Notes: generated by a model not told the origin, from the sequence alone. 64,000 nt of DNA from Thomasclavelia ramosa DSM 1402 (GCF_014131695.1 NZ_CP036346.1:1116001-1180000); one strand, 5' to 3'; numbered from the stretch's first letter, positions 47,369-57,482 are shown. Numbers and translations are program-made.

Positions 47369-47716
47369 ATGGAAGAGATATTAGATAAATTAATTACAGA
47401 AATAAAACTGGATCAGCGATATATTGATTATGTTGAAGCTGAAAAGAAACTTCATAATCAGGAGATTGATTCATTATTGCATGAATATCAAAATAAACTG
47501 AATCAATATGATGAATTAAAGAAATATAATCAATATATTGATAATCAGGAGATTAAAGATGAAATTCGTGATTTAAAGAAGAAAATTGCAAGTAATGAAG
47601 ATATTTTAGATTATTATTGTAAGTATCATCGTTTAAATGATTTTTTAGATGAAATAACTAAAGTAGTATTTGGGGGTATTTCTAATGAGTTAGATTTATC
47701 ACCATATCAATTATAA
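47369..47716 (+). CDS. ylbF: YlbF/RicF-family protein
   Basis: 115 residues, almost fully helical. In B. subtilis YlbF (RicF) joins YmcA and YaaT in the complex that helps RNase Y mature mRNAs and supports sporulation and competence. Matched by the helical pattern (IDYVEAEKKLHNQEIDSLL, then a long coiled segment) and by position. AGGTAAG before the ATG. Confidence 0.78.
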   Translation: MEEILDKLITEIKLDQRYIDYVEAEKKLHNQEIDSLLHEYQNKLNQYDELKKYNQYIDNQEIKDEIRDLKKKIASNEDILDYYCKYHRLNDFLDEITKVVFGGISNELDLSPYQL

Positions 47717-47724
47717 GAGGGCTT

Positions 47725-48276
47725 ATGAGAGTAATTGCAGGTAAGTATAAAAGTAGACAGTTAAAAAGTGTTAAATCAAATTTGACAAGACCGACAACAG
47801 ATCGTAATAAAGAAAATCTGTTTAATATCATTGGACCATACTTTGATGGTGGAGCAGTACTGGATTTATTTGCTGGTAGTGGTGGTCTAGGTATTGAAGC
47901 ATTATCAAGAGGGTATGAACATTTGTATAGTGTTGATAACCAGTATGCAGCATTTCAAGTAATTAAAGAAAATTTTACAATGTTGAAATTAGCTAATGCT
48001 CATGTATATAAATTAGATTATCGTAAAGCATTAAAACGATTTGCTAATGAAAAACTTAAATTTGATTTAATTTTATTAGATCCTCCTTATGGAAAAGGAT
48101 TAGTAGATGATATATTAGAATTTCTAATTGTAAATGAAATGTTAAATGATGAATGTATGATAGTAGTAGAAGAGTTAAAGGAAGTAGAATTTAAACCATT
48201 TAAAGAATTAGATTTGATCAAAAAAAATGATTATGGCATTACAGCTTTAAATGTATTTAAATTTATGGCAGGATAG
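47725..48276 (+). CDS. rsmD: 16S rRNA (guanine-966-N2)-methyltransferase
   Basis: 183 residues. Starts MRVIAGKYKSRQLKS, with RPTTDRNKENLFNII, the SAM loop VLDLFAGSGGLGIEALSRG, and the catalytic LLDPPYGKG. Methylates G966 in small-subunit assembly. Overlaps nothing; coaD follows its stop by 4 bases. Confidence 0.95.
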   Translation: MRVIAGKYKSRQLKSVKSNLTRPTTDRNKENLFNIIGPYFDGGAVLDLFAGSGGLGIEALSRGYEHLYSVDNQYAAFQVIKENFTMLKLANAHVYKLDYRKALKRFANEKLKFDLILLDPPYGKGLVDDILEFLIVNEMLNDECMIVVEELKEVEFKPFKELDLIKKNDYGITALNVFKFMAG

Positions 48277-48280
48277 GACG

Positions 48281-48769
48281 ATGAAGAAAAATATTGCGGT
48301 TTATGCAGGAACATTTGATCCTGTAACAAATGGACATTTAGATATTATTGAACGAGCAAGCAGAATGTTTGATACTTTATATGTAACGATTTGTATTAAT
48401 CCTAATAAACAAGGACTCTTTTCAATTGATGAAAGAAAAGAATTATTAAAGGCGGCATGTCAACAGTTTGATAATGTGATCATTGATTCTTCTGATAAAT
48501 TATCAGTTGAATATGCTAAAGATGTTGGTTCTCGAATTATTGTTCGAGGAATTAGAGCAACTATGGATTTTGAATACGAATTACAACTTGCTTTTTCTAA
48601 TCAATATTTAGATAAAGAAGTAGATATGGTCTTTTTAATGACAAAACCATCACATTCATTTATATCTTCTTCGGCAGTTAAAGAAATGGTGAGCCATAAC
48701 CGCAGTGTTGCAGGGCTAGTACCACCATGTGTTGAATCAGCTTTACGAAAGAAATATCAAGGGGAATAA
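48281..48769 (+). CDS. coaD: Phosphopantetheine adenylyltransferase
   Basis: 162 residues. Fourth step of coenzyme A synthesis. VYAGTFDPVTNGHLDIIERA (nucleotidyltransferase TxGH motif) near the start and SHSFISSSAVKEMV at the C-terminus. Frame is open further upstream, but AGGACG and the family start place it at the ATG 48281. rsmD-coaD pairing is very common in bacteria. Confidence 0.96.
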   Translation: MKKNIAVYAGTFDPVTNGHLDIIERASRMFDTLYVTICINPNKQGLFSIDERKELLKAACQQFDNVIIDSSDKLSVEYAKDVGSRIIVRGIRATMDFEYELQLAFSNQYLDKEVDMVFLMTKPSHSFISSSAVKEMVSHNRSVAGLVPPCVESALRKKYQGE

Positions 48770-48785
48770 ATATTTCCCTTTTTAT
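48759..48785 (+). terminator. Terminator of the ftsW-coaD cluster
   Basis: AAGGGGAATA and TATTTCCCTT (one G-T pair) separated by 2 bases, then T; includes the coaD stop. Confidence 0.75.
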
Positions 48786-48797
48786 ATGGTAAAATAA

Positions 48798-48826
48798 TTG
48801 TCAAAATAACCTATTTTTGTTATGAT
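48798..48826 (+). promoter_or_regulatory. Promoter of the pyr operon
   Basis: TTGTCA (48798-48803), 17 bases, TATGAT (48821-48826). Transcript begins in an A-rich segment about 48833. Confidence 0.75.
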
Positions 48827-48854
48827 GTAAAAAGAAAAAAAACTATGTCAACTG

Positions 48855-48904
48855 GGTATAATTAATATTATTTCCCAATTATACCTCGTTAGAGGTATTT
48901 TTTA
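48855..48904 (+). promoter_or_regulatory. Transcription attenuator of the pyr operon (competing hairpins)
   Basis: Antiterminator: GGTATAATT (48855-48863) pairs with AATTATACC (48877-48885). Terminator: ATACCTC (48881-48887) pairs with GAGGTAT (48892-48898), then a T run. They share 48881-48885, so only one can form. Terminator lies just ahead of the pyrB ribosome site. I cannot identify a classic PyrR-binding loop, so the sensor is open. Confidence 0.75.
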
Positions 48905-48916
48905 TGGAGGAAGATT

Positions 48917-49789
48917 ATGAACATATTTACATTAAAAGATTTTTCAACAGAAGAAATTAATCAGATTTTGGATGAAGCTGAAGAGTTTAAAAACGGTAAA
49001 AAAGTTGATTTCAAAGGACAAAAAGTAGTTGCAAACTTATTTTTTGAACCATCAACAAGAACGCATTATAGTTTCGATAAAGCTGCTTATAATTTAGGTT
49101 GTCGAACTCAAAATTTTGAAGCAGCAAATTCAAGCGTTCAAAAAGGAGAAACTTTATATGATACGGTTAAGTTTTTTGAATCAATTGGGTGTGATGCTGT
49201 CGTAATTCGCCATCCCAAGGAAAACTATTATGAGGATTTAATTGAAAGAATTAAGATTCCTGTTGTCAGTGGTGGTGATGGAACTGGGAATCATCCAAGT
49301 CAATCTCTTTTAGATTTAATGACAATTCGTGAAGAATTCGGTCATTTTGAAGGGTTGAAGATTGTAATCGTTGGGGATATCGTTCACTCTCGAGTCGCTC
49401 ATAGTAATTATGAGATAATGCAGCGTTTAGGAATGGAAGTATATACTAGTGGACCACGTGAATTTGAAGAAGCTGGATATAACTATGTTGATTTTGACAA
49501 AATTTTACCAGAAGTTGACATTGTGATGTTATTACGAGTACAACATGAACGTCATCATGATTTGATGCGATTAACGACTGATGAATATCATCAGATGTTT
49601 GGCTTGAATCAAAAACGTGTTGATAAAATGAAAGAAGGGGCGATTATAATGCATCCAGCACCATTTAACCGTAATGTTGAAATAGCTGATGAAATTGTTG
49701 AATGTGCACAAAGCCGTATTTTTAGACAAATGGAAAATGGTGTATTTGTAAGAATGGCATTATTAAATCGGGTGTTAACAAATGACTAA
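48917..49789 (+). CDS. pyrB: Aspartate carbamoyltransferase catalytic chain
   Basis: 290 residues. Joins carbamoyl phosphate and aspartate. FFEPSTRTHYSFDKAA (carbamoyl-phosphate loop), NSSVQKGETLYDT, VIRHP, GGDGTGNHPSQSLLDL, and MLLRVQHERH with HPAPFNRNVEI. GGAGGAAG before the ATG. First gene of pyrBCKD; its end overlaps pyrC by 8 bases. No regulatory chain PyrI, as usual in Firmicutes. Confidence 0.96.
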   Translation: MNIFTLKDFSTEEINQILDEAEEFKNGKKVDFKGQKVVANLFFEPSTRTHYSFDKAAYNLGCRTQNFEAANSSVQKGETLYDTVKFFESIGCDAVVIRHPKENYYEDLIERIKIPVVSGGDGTGNHPSQSLLDLMTIREEFGHFEGLKIVIVGDIVHSRVAHSNYEIMQRLGMEVYTSGPREFEEAGYNYVDFDKILPEVDIVMLLRVQHERHHDLMRLTTDEYHQMFGLNQKRVDKMKEGAIIMHPAPFNRNVEIADEIVECAQSRIFRQMENGVFVRMALLNRVLTND

Positions 49790-51050
49790 AATATTATTCA
49801 AAAATGGTAATGTATTTTATCATAATAAACTCCAAAAATTAGATGTTTTGATTGAAAATGATCGTATTGCAGCAATCGCTCAAGAATTAACGGATGCTGA
49901 TGAGATTATTGATTTAAAAGGTAACTTATTAACACCTGGATTTGTTGATATTCATGTTCATTTAAGAGAGCCTGGATTTGAACACAAAGAAACTATTGCA
50001 ACCGGGACTAATTCTGCTAAATACGGTGGTTATACTCATCTAGTTGCAATGGCTAATACAATCCCATGTATGGATGATGTAGCCACAATTAAAGATTTTG
50101 CTTTGCGGGTAGCAAAAGATGCGAAGGTACATACTTATACATATAGTGCAATTACGACTGAATTAAGAGGTCAAGAACTAGTAGATTTTGATGCTAATAG
50201 TAAAGAAGAAATTGTAGTTGGTTTTTCAGATGATGGTCGTGGAGTTCAATCATCTATGATGATGGAAACGGCAATGAAAGCTGCAAAAGCGAATAATAGT
50301 ATTATTGTAGCTCATTGTGAAGACGAAGCTGAATTACAGCCAGGTGCTTGTATCAACGATGGTAATTATGCAAAAGAACATAATTTAGTTGGAATAAATA
50401 ATGCATCTGAATTTAATCATGCTGTTCGTGATTTAAAGTTGGCAAGTGAAATCGGAAATCGTTATCATATTTGTCATATATCAACTAAAGAAACAGTAGC
50501 GGCATTAACCGAAGCTCGGAAAACAAATCCATTAGTTAGCGGTGAAGCATGTCCACACCATTTAATTTTAACTGATGATAATATTAAGGATATGAATCCC
50601 AATTATAAAATGAATCCACCGCTTCGAAGTAAAGAAGATTTAGCGGCATTGATTCAAGGAATCAATAATGGGGGTGTAACTGTAATTTCTACTGATCATG
50701 CACCACATGCGATTGAAGAAAAAAATAAACCAATCGACAAAGCTCCATTTGGAATTATTGGGAATCAACATGCATTTAGCTTAATGTATACATATTTAGT
50801 TAAAAAAGGACTTATTTCTTTAGAAAAAGTTTTGACATGTATGTCTATAAATCCAGCAAAGGTAATTGGAATCGAGCATGATCTAGAAGTTGGGTTAAAG
50901 GCAAATCTTGCTGTTTTTGATTTAGAAGAAGAATATGTAATTACAAAAGAAAGTATTAAATCAAAATCAATTAATACACCATTTCTTGAAACTAAGTGTT
51001 TTGGAGCATTAAAGTATCATGTTTTAGATGGTAAAGTTACAAAAATATAG
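49782..51050 (+). CDS. pyrC: Dihydroorotase
   Basis: 422 residues, type I dihydroorotase of the amidohydrolase superfamily. VDIHVHLREPGFEHKET with zinc His ligands, NTIPCMDD, VAHCEDEAEL, YHICHISTKET, and the catalytic Asp in STDHAPH. Closes carbamoyl-aspartate to dihydroorotate. Translationally coupled to pyrB by overlap; pyrK starts 8 bases after its stop. Confidence 0.95.
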   Translation: MTKILFKNGNVFYHNKLQKLDVLIENDRIAAIAQELTDADEIIDLKGNLLTPGFVDIHVHLREPGFEHKETIATGTNSAKYGGYTHLVAMANTIPCMDDVATIKDFALRVAKDAKVHTYTYSAITTELRGQELVDFDANSKEEIVVGFSDDGRGVQSSMMMETAMKAAKANNSIIVAHCEDEAELQPGACINDGNYAKEHNLVGINNASEFNHAVRDLKLASEIGNRYHICHISTKETVAALTEARKTNPLVSGEACPHHLILTDDNIKDMNPNYKMNPPLRSKEDLAALIQGINNGGVTVISTDHAPHAIEEKNKPIDKAPFGIIGNQHAFSLMYTYLVKKGLISLEKVLTCMSINPAKVIGIEHDLEVGLKANLAVFDLEEEYVITKESIKSKSINTPFLETKCFGALKYHVLDGKVTKI

Positions 51051-51058
51051 GAGGCATT

Positions 51059-52724
<1,666 letters not shown>

Positions 52725-52726
52725 TA

Positions 52727-52768
52727 AAAATACTAGAGTTTATTTTAATACAAACTCTAGTATTTTTA
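52727..52768 (+). terminator. Terminator of the pyr operon
   Basis: AATACTAGAGTTT pairs with AAACTCTAGTATT, followed by TTT; a 13-base-pair stem. Confidence 0.9.
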
Positions 52769-52876
52769 TTTATTGTATCGTTTTTCTTTTTTATCGAGTA
52801 TTACTAAACTAAATAAGGCAGTTTTTAGTAAATTTAAATATAATAAATTATTGCTATCTCTAATTTTAGCAGTTAT

Positions 52877-53048
52877 TTATTCCAAATCAAATGGTTTTAT
52901 AGTAGAAGTTTCATTTTTAGTATGAATATAGTTATTAGGGTCAACGTTTTCATAATTATAAATCAAATCATTAAGATTATTTAAATAATATTTTCTGATT
53001 AATATAATGGTTTGTTTATATATGCTTGCACTTAATTAAATTGTATAG
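52877..53048 (-). pseudogene. Remnant of a second hexosaminidase-like gene (promoter joined to an internal piece)
   Basis: Minus-strand frame RKYYLNNLNDLIYNYENV, then DPNNYIHTKNETSTIKP to a stop at 52877, matches DIINDLIYNYENVEYV inside the GH20 protein that follows. Directly upstream, 52995-53048 matches the GH20 upstream region at 56377-56430 (about 80 percent by eye, from CTGATTAATAT to TAAATTGTA). So a paralogue appears to have lost nearly everything between promoter and tail. The remaining bases 52769-52876 and 53049-53118 hold nothing I can assign. Confidence 0.6.
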
Positions 53049-53118
53049 CCTATTATTGAGGTTTACAAGATGATAAATTATATTCAATATTTGAAAAATG
53101 AGCCAAGTATTGAACATA

Positions 53119-53151
53119 GAAAAAACCTCACTAAACATAGTGAGATTTTTT
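53119..53151. terminator. Terminator of the GH20 gene (bidirectional)
   Basis: CTCACTA (53127-53133), AACA loop, TAGTGAG (53138-53144) with A tract on one side and T tract on the other. Confidence 0.85.
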
Positions 53152-53158
53152 GAGTGTT

Positions 53159-56100
53159 TTAGTTATGTCTTTTCTTTTTTAATACTAATGGTAATACTAA
53201 CGCACCCATAATAAATAATGAAGTGTATAGAGCGATATTTGTATTATCACTAGTTTTGACGTTACCTTGTTTAACATCGTCTTTTTTATTAGCATCTGGA
53301 GTGTTAGGTGTAGTTGGCTCTGCTGGAGTAACTTTAACTAAATTATTGATGGCATTTTGTAAGTTGTCATATGCGGTTTCAATTTCGGTAACAGTGGCAA
53401 CTTCATTGGCTGCAACAGCTTTTACATCAATAAGAATATTAGCTAATGCTGCCCAGCTTTCACTAGTGTATTCTGCACTATTCAATGATTCAGCTTTATT
53501 AATTAATTCGTTAAGGGCATCTTTATTTGGTTTTAGTCTTAGCTGTAAGAAGGCTCTTACTAATTTATCGTGCGCTTCTTGAACTTCTGGTTCTAAAGCA
53601 TTTTGATTATTAACAACAACTTTAGCTTCATCTAAAACAGGTAACATTGCATTCCAAGTGCTTGTTAGATAATCTTCAGCATTTAGTTTAGCAATTTTTT
53701 TAATTAAATTTTCTAAATTAGTTTTATCACCTTTTTTGAAAGATAATTTTTGCATTACGTCACTTAAACGGTCAAACGATGCATTTACTTCTTCTTGCGT
53801 AGCTAAAGAAGTTCCATTGATCTGTTGAGCTTCTGCTAGAGCGGCTTTAAATTCTGTAACTACAGCAGGAACAATAGTATTTAATTCTGCTTCAGTAACT
53901 TTAAGTGCTTCCTCAATTGCAATATTTAAAAGATTCTTTTTAACTACTACGTACTCAACATTTTCGTAATTATAAATCAAATCATTGATAATATCTGTGT
54001 AGAAACTATCTTTTTGATAATTAGCAGGGTTTGCTTTAACATCACTGATCATAGCATTTAAATTATCAATATTTTCTTGAACTGCAGTATTTGTTGTAGT
54101 TTTGTCAGCCAGAGCGGTTTCGATTTTATTTATTACTAGATCTAGATCAGTCTTGTTGTAGTTGATTTTTGATTGTGTAAATAAATCATCACGTGGTGAT
54201 CCAAGTGTATACATCAGTCTTTCAAAGCTTTCGTAATCCATTTCCTTTTGATATTCTGCTCCCCATGTTTTTAATGCAAATCCAGCATAACGTGGGAATA
54301 GTGTCCTAGTCAAAATATATTCTGGTACATACCCGTGGGCATCATCCCAAATTGGGAATACTTGTCCTAATGACTTGTCAAGATTTTCTGTTAATACTTC
54401 ATCATTTCCATAATGATATGATGATTTTGAATAATGATATCTTGTAAATTCTTCATATGTCCGTTTTGGTAATGGACGGTCTAGTTTGCTCTGTCCTTGT
54501 TGTGGCCATAAATCATGATAGTTTGATGAAGAACTTGACATGATTGTATATCCAGCATTAGCTGTAGTACTGGCTTTGATTGATCCGTACATTCCTCCAG
54601 CCCAGAAATCAACAATTAGACGGCTGTCTAATGGTACTATTCCTCCTAAATCAAAGATGTTGTCATTCCATACTAGTACTTTTAAGTTTTGTTTGATTAG
54701 TTCGTCTCCCGCTTCATTGAAGAAAAGTTTGATAGCATCATGGTCTGTCGCAGCTTCATTTCCTGTCACTTGACGTGCCCATTCCTGTAAAACTGTTTTA
54801 CCGGCAGTTGTATAACCACTTTGGAAATATTCATCACCACCGATATGAATCGTTTTAGCATGGAAGAAATCTGCTGCTTCTTTATAAACAGAGATCATAT
54901 ATTCACGAACTTCCTGTTTAGAAAAGTCTAATGCTTTGGTTGAACCAGGAATGCACCATCCGCTATGGAAATTTGCTTCTTGTTCAGCGTGACCTGGGAA
55001 GTCGATTTCAGGAATAACTTCGATATTGAATTTAGCTGCATAGCTGACTAATTCATCAACTTCTTCCTGAGTCCAAAATCCACCTTTACGGTCAACAAAA
55101 TCAGCAGCAATTTTCGAATCATAACGAATACCCTCGTTGTCTTTAAGTCTCAGCTGTAAGATATTCTGTTTGTAATATGCCATTTGTTCAATCTGATCTT
55201 TTAACCATTGAATTGAATAGTATCTTCTTCCAGAGTCGACCTGAAGCCCACGAACAACTTGATCACTGTAATCTTGAACAGAACCAGCAGGAAGGCTTTT
55301 TCTTTGAGCGAAGGCCTGCAATATAGTCATTGCACCATTTTGAATACCTTGAATGTAGTCAGAATGGATGACAGTTTTGTCTTGATCGATATCGATTTGA
55401 TAGGCATCGATTTTGCTTGCTGTTACAGCTGCAGGAAGTTCAAAAGTGATTGGCTGTTTAACTAAAACAATACCTTCACCTTGTGAGGCATCAGTAACAG
55501 TTTTGATCGTATAGTCTTTGATCAGCCCTTTTTTAACCATACTGTCGGCTAGATATTGGGTCTTAGCTTTACTGAATTCATCAGTTGAAAAAACTTGCTT
55601 AGCTGTATTTAATTTATAAATTTCATTTCCATTTTTTTCAAAATTCTGAACAGCTGGGACAGTTTCTGGGAATTCAGAGAAGTCTGCATCATAGTTGATA
55701 GAAGCTTTCTCTTCAACTGTTTTGTTTTCTACTTTTTCAATTTTGAAATCATCGATATAGAAAACTCCAGAACCTAAGTCATTACCAGTCCATTCCATAT
55801 AGGCAAAACCGTAAATTTCATTAGTTCTAGGACCAGTAGTGATAGTATGTTCATTAGTCTGCCACTCAGTGCTGACCTTTTGGTTAGTTTGGATATTAGA
55901 AGCAAGCTGCCAAGGAGACGTAGTATGCTTACCTTCAATATCAAGAACTCCGGTAGACATCTTTACTCCGGATTCATTCCAGTAATGGGTAGTAATCTTG
56001 TATGTAGTGTTAGGCTCAACGTTATGGAAAATAACATTAACACTACCTTTACCATAATTATAACGCCAGATAGGAACTTCAGAAGGATTTTCAGGTTTAG

Positions 56101-56311
56101 GATTCCCAACTTTGATAGAGTATTTTCCGTCAAAAGCTTTTTCGTCAGTTCTGACAGCTTTGTAGAGTTGAACTTCATTTTTATCAATTTCGTGTTCAAA
56201 AGACGGATTAGTAATTAGTGGAGCATCGGCAGCTTTAAGTGGACCGACGTTGATCGACATAGCCATAAGTGAGGCCATGACAATCGGTAATAATCTCTTT
56301 TTCTTTTTCAT
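53159..56311 (-). CDS. Secreted, wall-associated GH20 beta-N-acetylhexosaminidase
   Basis: 1050 residues. Signal peptide 1-28 (LLPIVMASLMAMSI, cut after LKA or AADA). A beta-sandwich, CBM-like domain at about 30-192 starts ITNPSFEHE and ends FYIDDFKIEKVE. GH20b-like domain about 200-350. Catalytic barrel about 352-720 with the Asp-Glu pair D493-E494 in KTIHIGGDEYF and FPGHAE upstream. Three FIVAR-type helical repeats at about 790-1005. The C-terminus is membrane helix plus KKKRHN after VKTSD, a sorting-signal shape without LPxTG. Releases terminal N-acetylhexosamine from glycans such as mucin; lacto-N-biosidase activity is an alternative. Divergent from an RpiR regulator. Confidence 0.9.
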   Translation of the reverse strand: MKKKKRLLPIVMASLMAMSINVGPLKAADAPLITNPSFEHEIDKNEVQLYKAVRTDEKAFDGKYSIKVGNPKPENPSEVPIWRYNYGKGSVNVIFHNVEPNTTYKITTHYWNESGVKMSTGVLDIEGKHTTSPWQLASNIQTNQKVSTEWQTNEHTITTGPRTNEIYGFAYMEWTGNDLGSGVFYIDDFKIEKVENKTVEEKASINYDADFSEFPETVPAVQNFEKNGNEIYKLNTAKQVFSTDEFSKAKTQYLADSMVKKGLIKDYTIKTVTDASQGEGIVLVKQPITFELPAAVTASKIDAYQIDIDQDKTVIHSDYIQGIQNGAMTILQAFAQRKSLPAGSVQDYSDQVVRGLQVDSGRRYYSIQWLKDQIEQMAYYKQNILQLRLKDNEGIRYDSKIAADFVDRKGGFWTQEEVDELVSYAAKFNIEVIPEIDFPGHAEQEANFHSGWCIPGSTKALDFSKQEVREYMISVYKEAADFFHAKTIHIGGDEYFQSGYTTAGKTVLQEWARQVTGNEAATDHDAIKLFFNEAGDELIKQNLKVLVWNDNIFDLGGIVPLDSRLIVDFWAGGMYGSIKASTTANAGYTIMSSSSSNYHDLWPQQGQSKLDRPLPKRTYEEFTRYHYSKSSYHYGNDEVLTENLDKSLGQVFPIWDDAHGYVPEYILTRTLFPRYAGFALKTWGAEYQKEMDYESFERLMYTLGSPRDDLFTQSKINYNKTDLDLVINKIETALADKTTTNTAVQENIDNLNAMISDVKANPANYQKDSFYTDIINDLIYNYENVEYVVVKKNLLNIAIEEALKVTEAELNTIVPAVVTEFKAALAEAQQINGTSLATQEEVNASFDRLSDVMQKLSFKKGDKTNLENLIKKIAKLNAEDYLTSTWNAMLPVLDEAKVVVNNQNALEPEVQEAHDKLVRAFLQLRLKPNKDALNELINKAESLNSAEYTSESWAALANILIDVKAVAANEVATVTEIETAYDNLQNAINNLVKVTPAEPTTPNTPDANKKDDVKQGNVKTSDNTNIALYTSLFIMGALVLPLVLKKKRHN

Positions 56312-56370
56312 ATATCTCTTTCCCTTTCATGATATGATAATAAATAAAATATAGCAGTTATTTGCGATAA

Positions 56371-56378
56371 CACCTCCT
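56371..56378 (-). promoter_or_regulatory. Orphan AGGAGGTG in the GH20 5' region
   Basis: A near-perfect Shine-Dalgarno sequence on the minus strand, 60 bases upstream of the GH20 start, with no usable start codon at normal distance. The gene's own ribosome site (AAAGGGAAAGAG) is next to the ATG. Could stabilise the mRNA 5' end as stab-SD elements do. An ATACA-GAAA-TGTAT dyad lies a little upstream (about 56399-56412). Confidence 0.4.
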
Positions 56379-56475
56379 GATTAATATGATGATTTGTCTA
56401 TACATTTCTGTATCTAACTAAATTGTAAAGGGCATGAGGAAATGTTACAATATAGAAAATTGCAAATGATTTTTA

Positions 56476-56537
56476 ATTTTTGAATAGATTTTCAAAAATA
56501 GAATATCTTTTCACTTCTTGAAAAGTAGTGTTATAAT
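56476..56537 (+). promoter_or_regulatory. rpiR-type gene promoter with two dyad operators
   Basis: TTTCAC (56509-56514), 17 bases, TATAAT (56532-56537). Dyad 1: ATTTTTGAA (56476-56484) and TTCAAAAAT (56491-56499). Dyad 2: CTTTTCA (56507-56513) and TGAAAAG (56519-56525), covering the -35. Both share a TGAAAA/TTTTCA-like core, as expected for two sites of one regulator. Confidence 0.6.
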
Positions 56538-56617
56538 AATGGCATGGGTTAGTGCTGTTATAGTTTTATGAATAAGAGGGGAACAATAAAAGCCAAAGAA
56601 TTTTGAAGTAGTACGGG

Positions 56618-56654
56618 AAAGGAGGATATCGAGGAGATTCCTCGATAACAGACA
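56618..56654 (+). promoter_or_regulatory. Ribosome site separated from its start codon by a perfect hairpin
   Basis: AAAGGAGG (56618-56625), then TATCGAGGA (56627-56635) pairing with TCCTCGATA (56639-56647), then seven bases and the ATG at 56655. Linear spacing is 29 bases, far too long. With the stem folded out it is 8, which is ideal. Confidence 0.6.
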
Positions 56655-57437
56655 ATGGCTGGTTTTATTTATAAACTGCAAAATATTGTAAACACATCAC
56701 CAGATAGCGATGATACAAATATAAATATCGCTAGATGCATTTTAAAAAATATTGATAAAATAAAAAAACGGACTTCATTGCAAGATTTTGCTGATATTTG
56801 TTATACATCACAATCAAGTATTAGTCGTTTTTCGCAGTATTTAGGTTATGCAAATTTTAATGATTTTAAAGCTGACTGTATTGGGATTCAAGAAGAAACA
56901 GATGAAATGATCATAGATACTCGAGCGACTAAAAAAATTAATTGTGTTGACTATGCCCAAGCAATTTCTGAAAGTTTAGTAAGAATGCAAGAAACATCAA
57001 TTGATCAAGAAATTGAACAGTTGTGTGAGTATATTCATAATGCTAAAAGAATTTTTATTTTTGCAACTCATATTCCTGGCGATCTTGCCTGCATTATGCA
57101 ACGTGCAATTTTAACAACGGGTAAGTTTATTGAATTTTATCCTCGTAAAGAGCATCAAATGGAGGTTGCTAAGCAAATCCGTCGAGATGATCTCTGTATT
57201 TTTTTATCATTAGAAGGGACATTATTAATGGAAAAAGCAATCACTATTCCAGCAATTATTTCATTAGCTAAAAATGTTCTGATAACTCAAAATGTTCATA
57301 TTAAATTTTCAGAACAATTTACACAAGTAATTGGATTAGGTGGGCATGATAGTGAAAGTATTGGAAAATATAAGTTATTGTTCTTTATTGATTGTTTGTT
57401 AAATCGTTATTATCATAAGTACATAGTAAATAATTAA
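56655..57437 (+). CDS. RpiR/MurR-family regulator with SIS domain
   Basis: 260 residues. N-terminal HTH_6 domain (about 1-80: ARCILKNIDKIKKRTSLQDF, YTSQSSISRFSQYLGYANFNDFKAD) and a C-terminal sugar-isomerase (SIS) domain (about 115-245, RIFIFATHIPGDLACIMQRA). SIS regulators sense phosphorylated amino sugars. Divergence from the GH20 gene points to N-acetylhexosamine-phosphate or a related sugar as the signal. The second half is less conserved than in textbook members. Translation appears to start through a hairpin-bridged ribosome site. Confidence 0.88.
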   Translation: MAGFIYKLQNIVNTSPDSDDTNINIARCILKNIDKIKKRTSLQDFADICYTSQSSISRFSQYLGYANFNDFKADCIGIQEETDEMIIDTRATKKINCVDYAQAISESLVRMQETSIDQEIEQLCEYIHNAKRIFIFATHIPGDLACIMQRAILTTGKFIEFYPRKEHQMEVAKQIRRDDLCIFLSLEGTLLMEKAITIPAIISLAKNVLITQNVHIKFSEQFTQVIGLGGHDSESIGKYKLLFFIDCLLNRYYHKYIVNN

Positions 57438-57442
57438 AGTAG

Positions 57443-57482
57443 AAGTACAGTTATTTGGACAAATAACTGTACTTTATTTTTA
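57443..57482 (+). terminator. Terminator of the RpiR gene
   Basis: AAGTACAGTTATTT pairs with AAATAACTGTACTT around GGAC, followed by TATTTTT. Confidence 0.85.

Noticed and set aside
48845-48865. Leader peptide MSTGYN in the pyr leader
   Set aside because: Only six codons, no Shine-Dalgarno, and no codons linked to pyrimidines; kept only as a remark.
53159-56311. Plus-strand frames of 68-123 codons over the GH20 gene
   Set aside because: Antisense shadows; none has a ribosome site or a recognisable motif.
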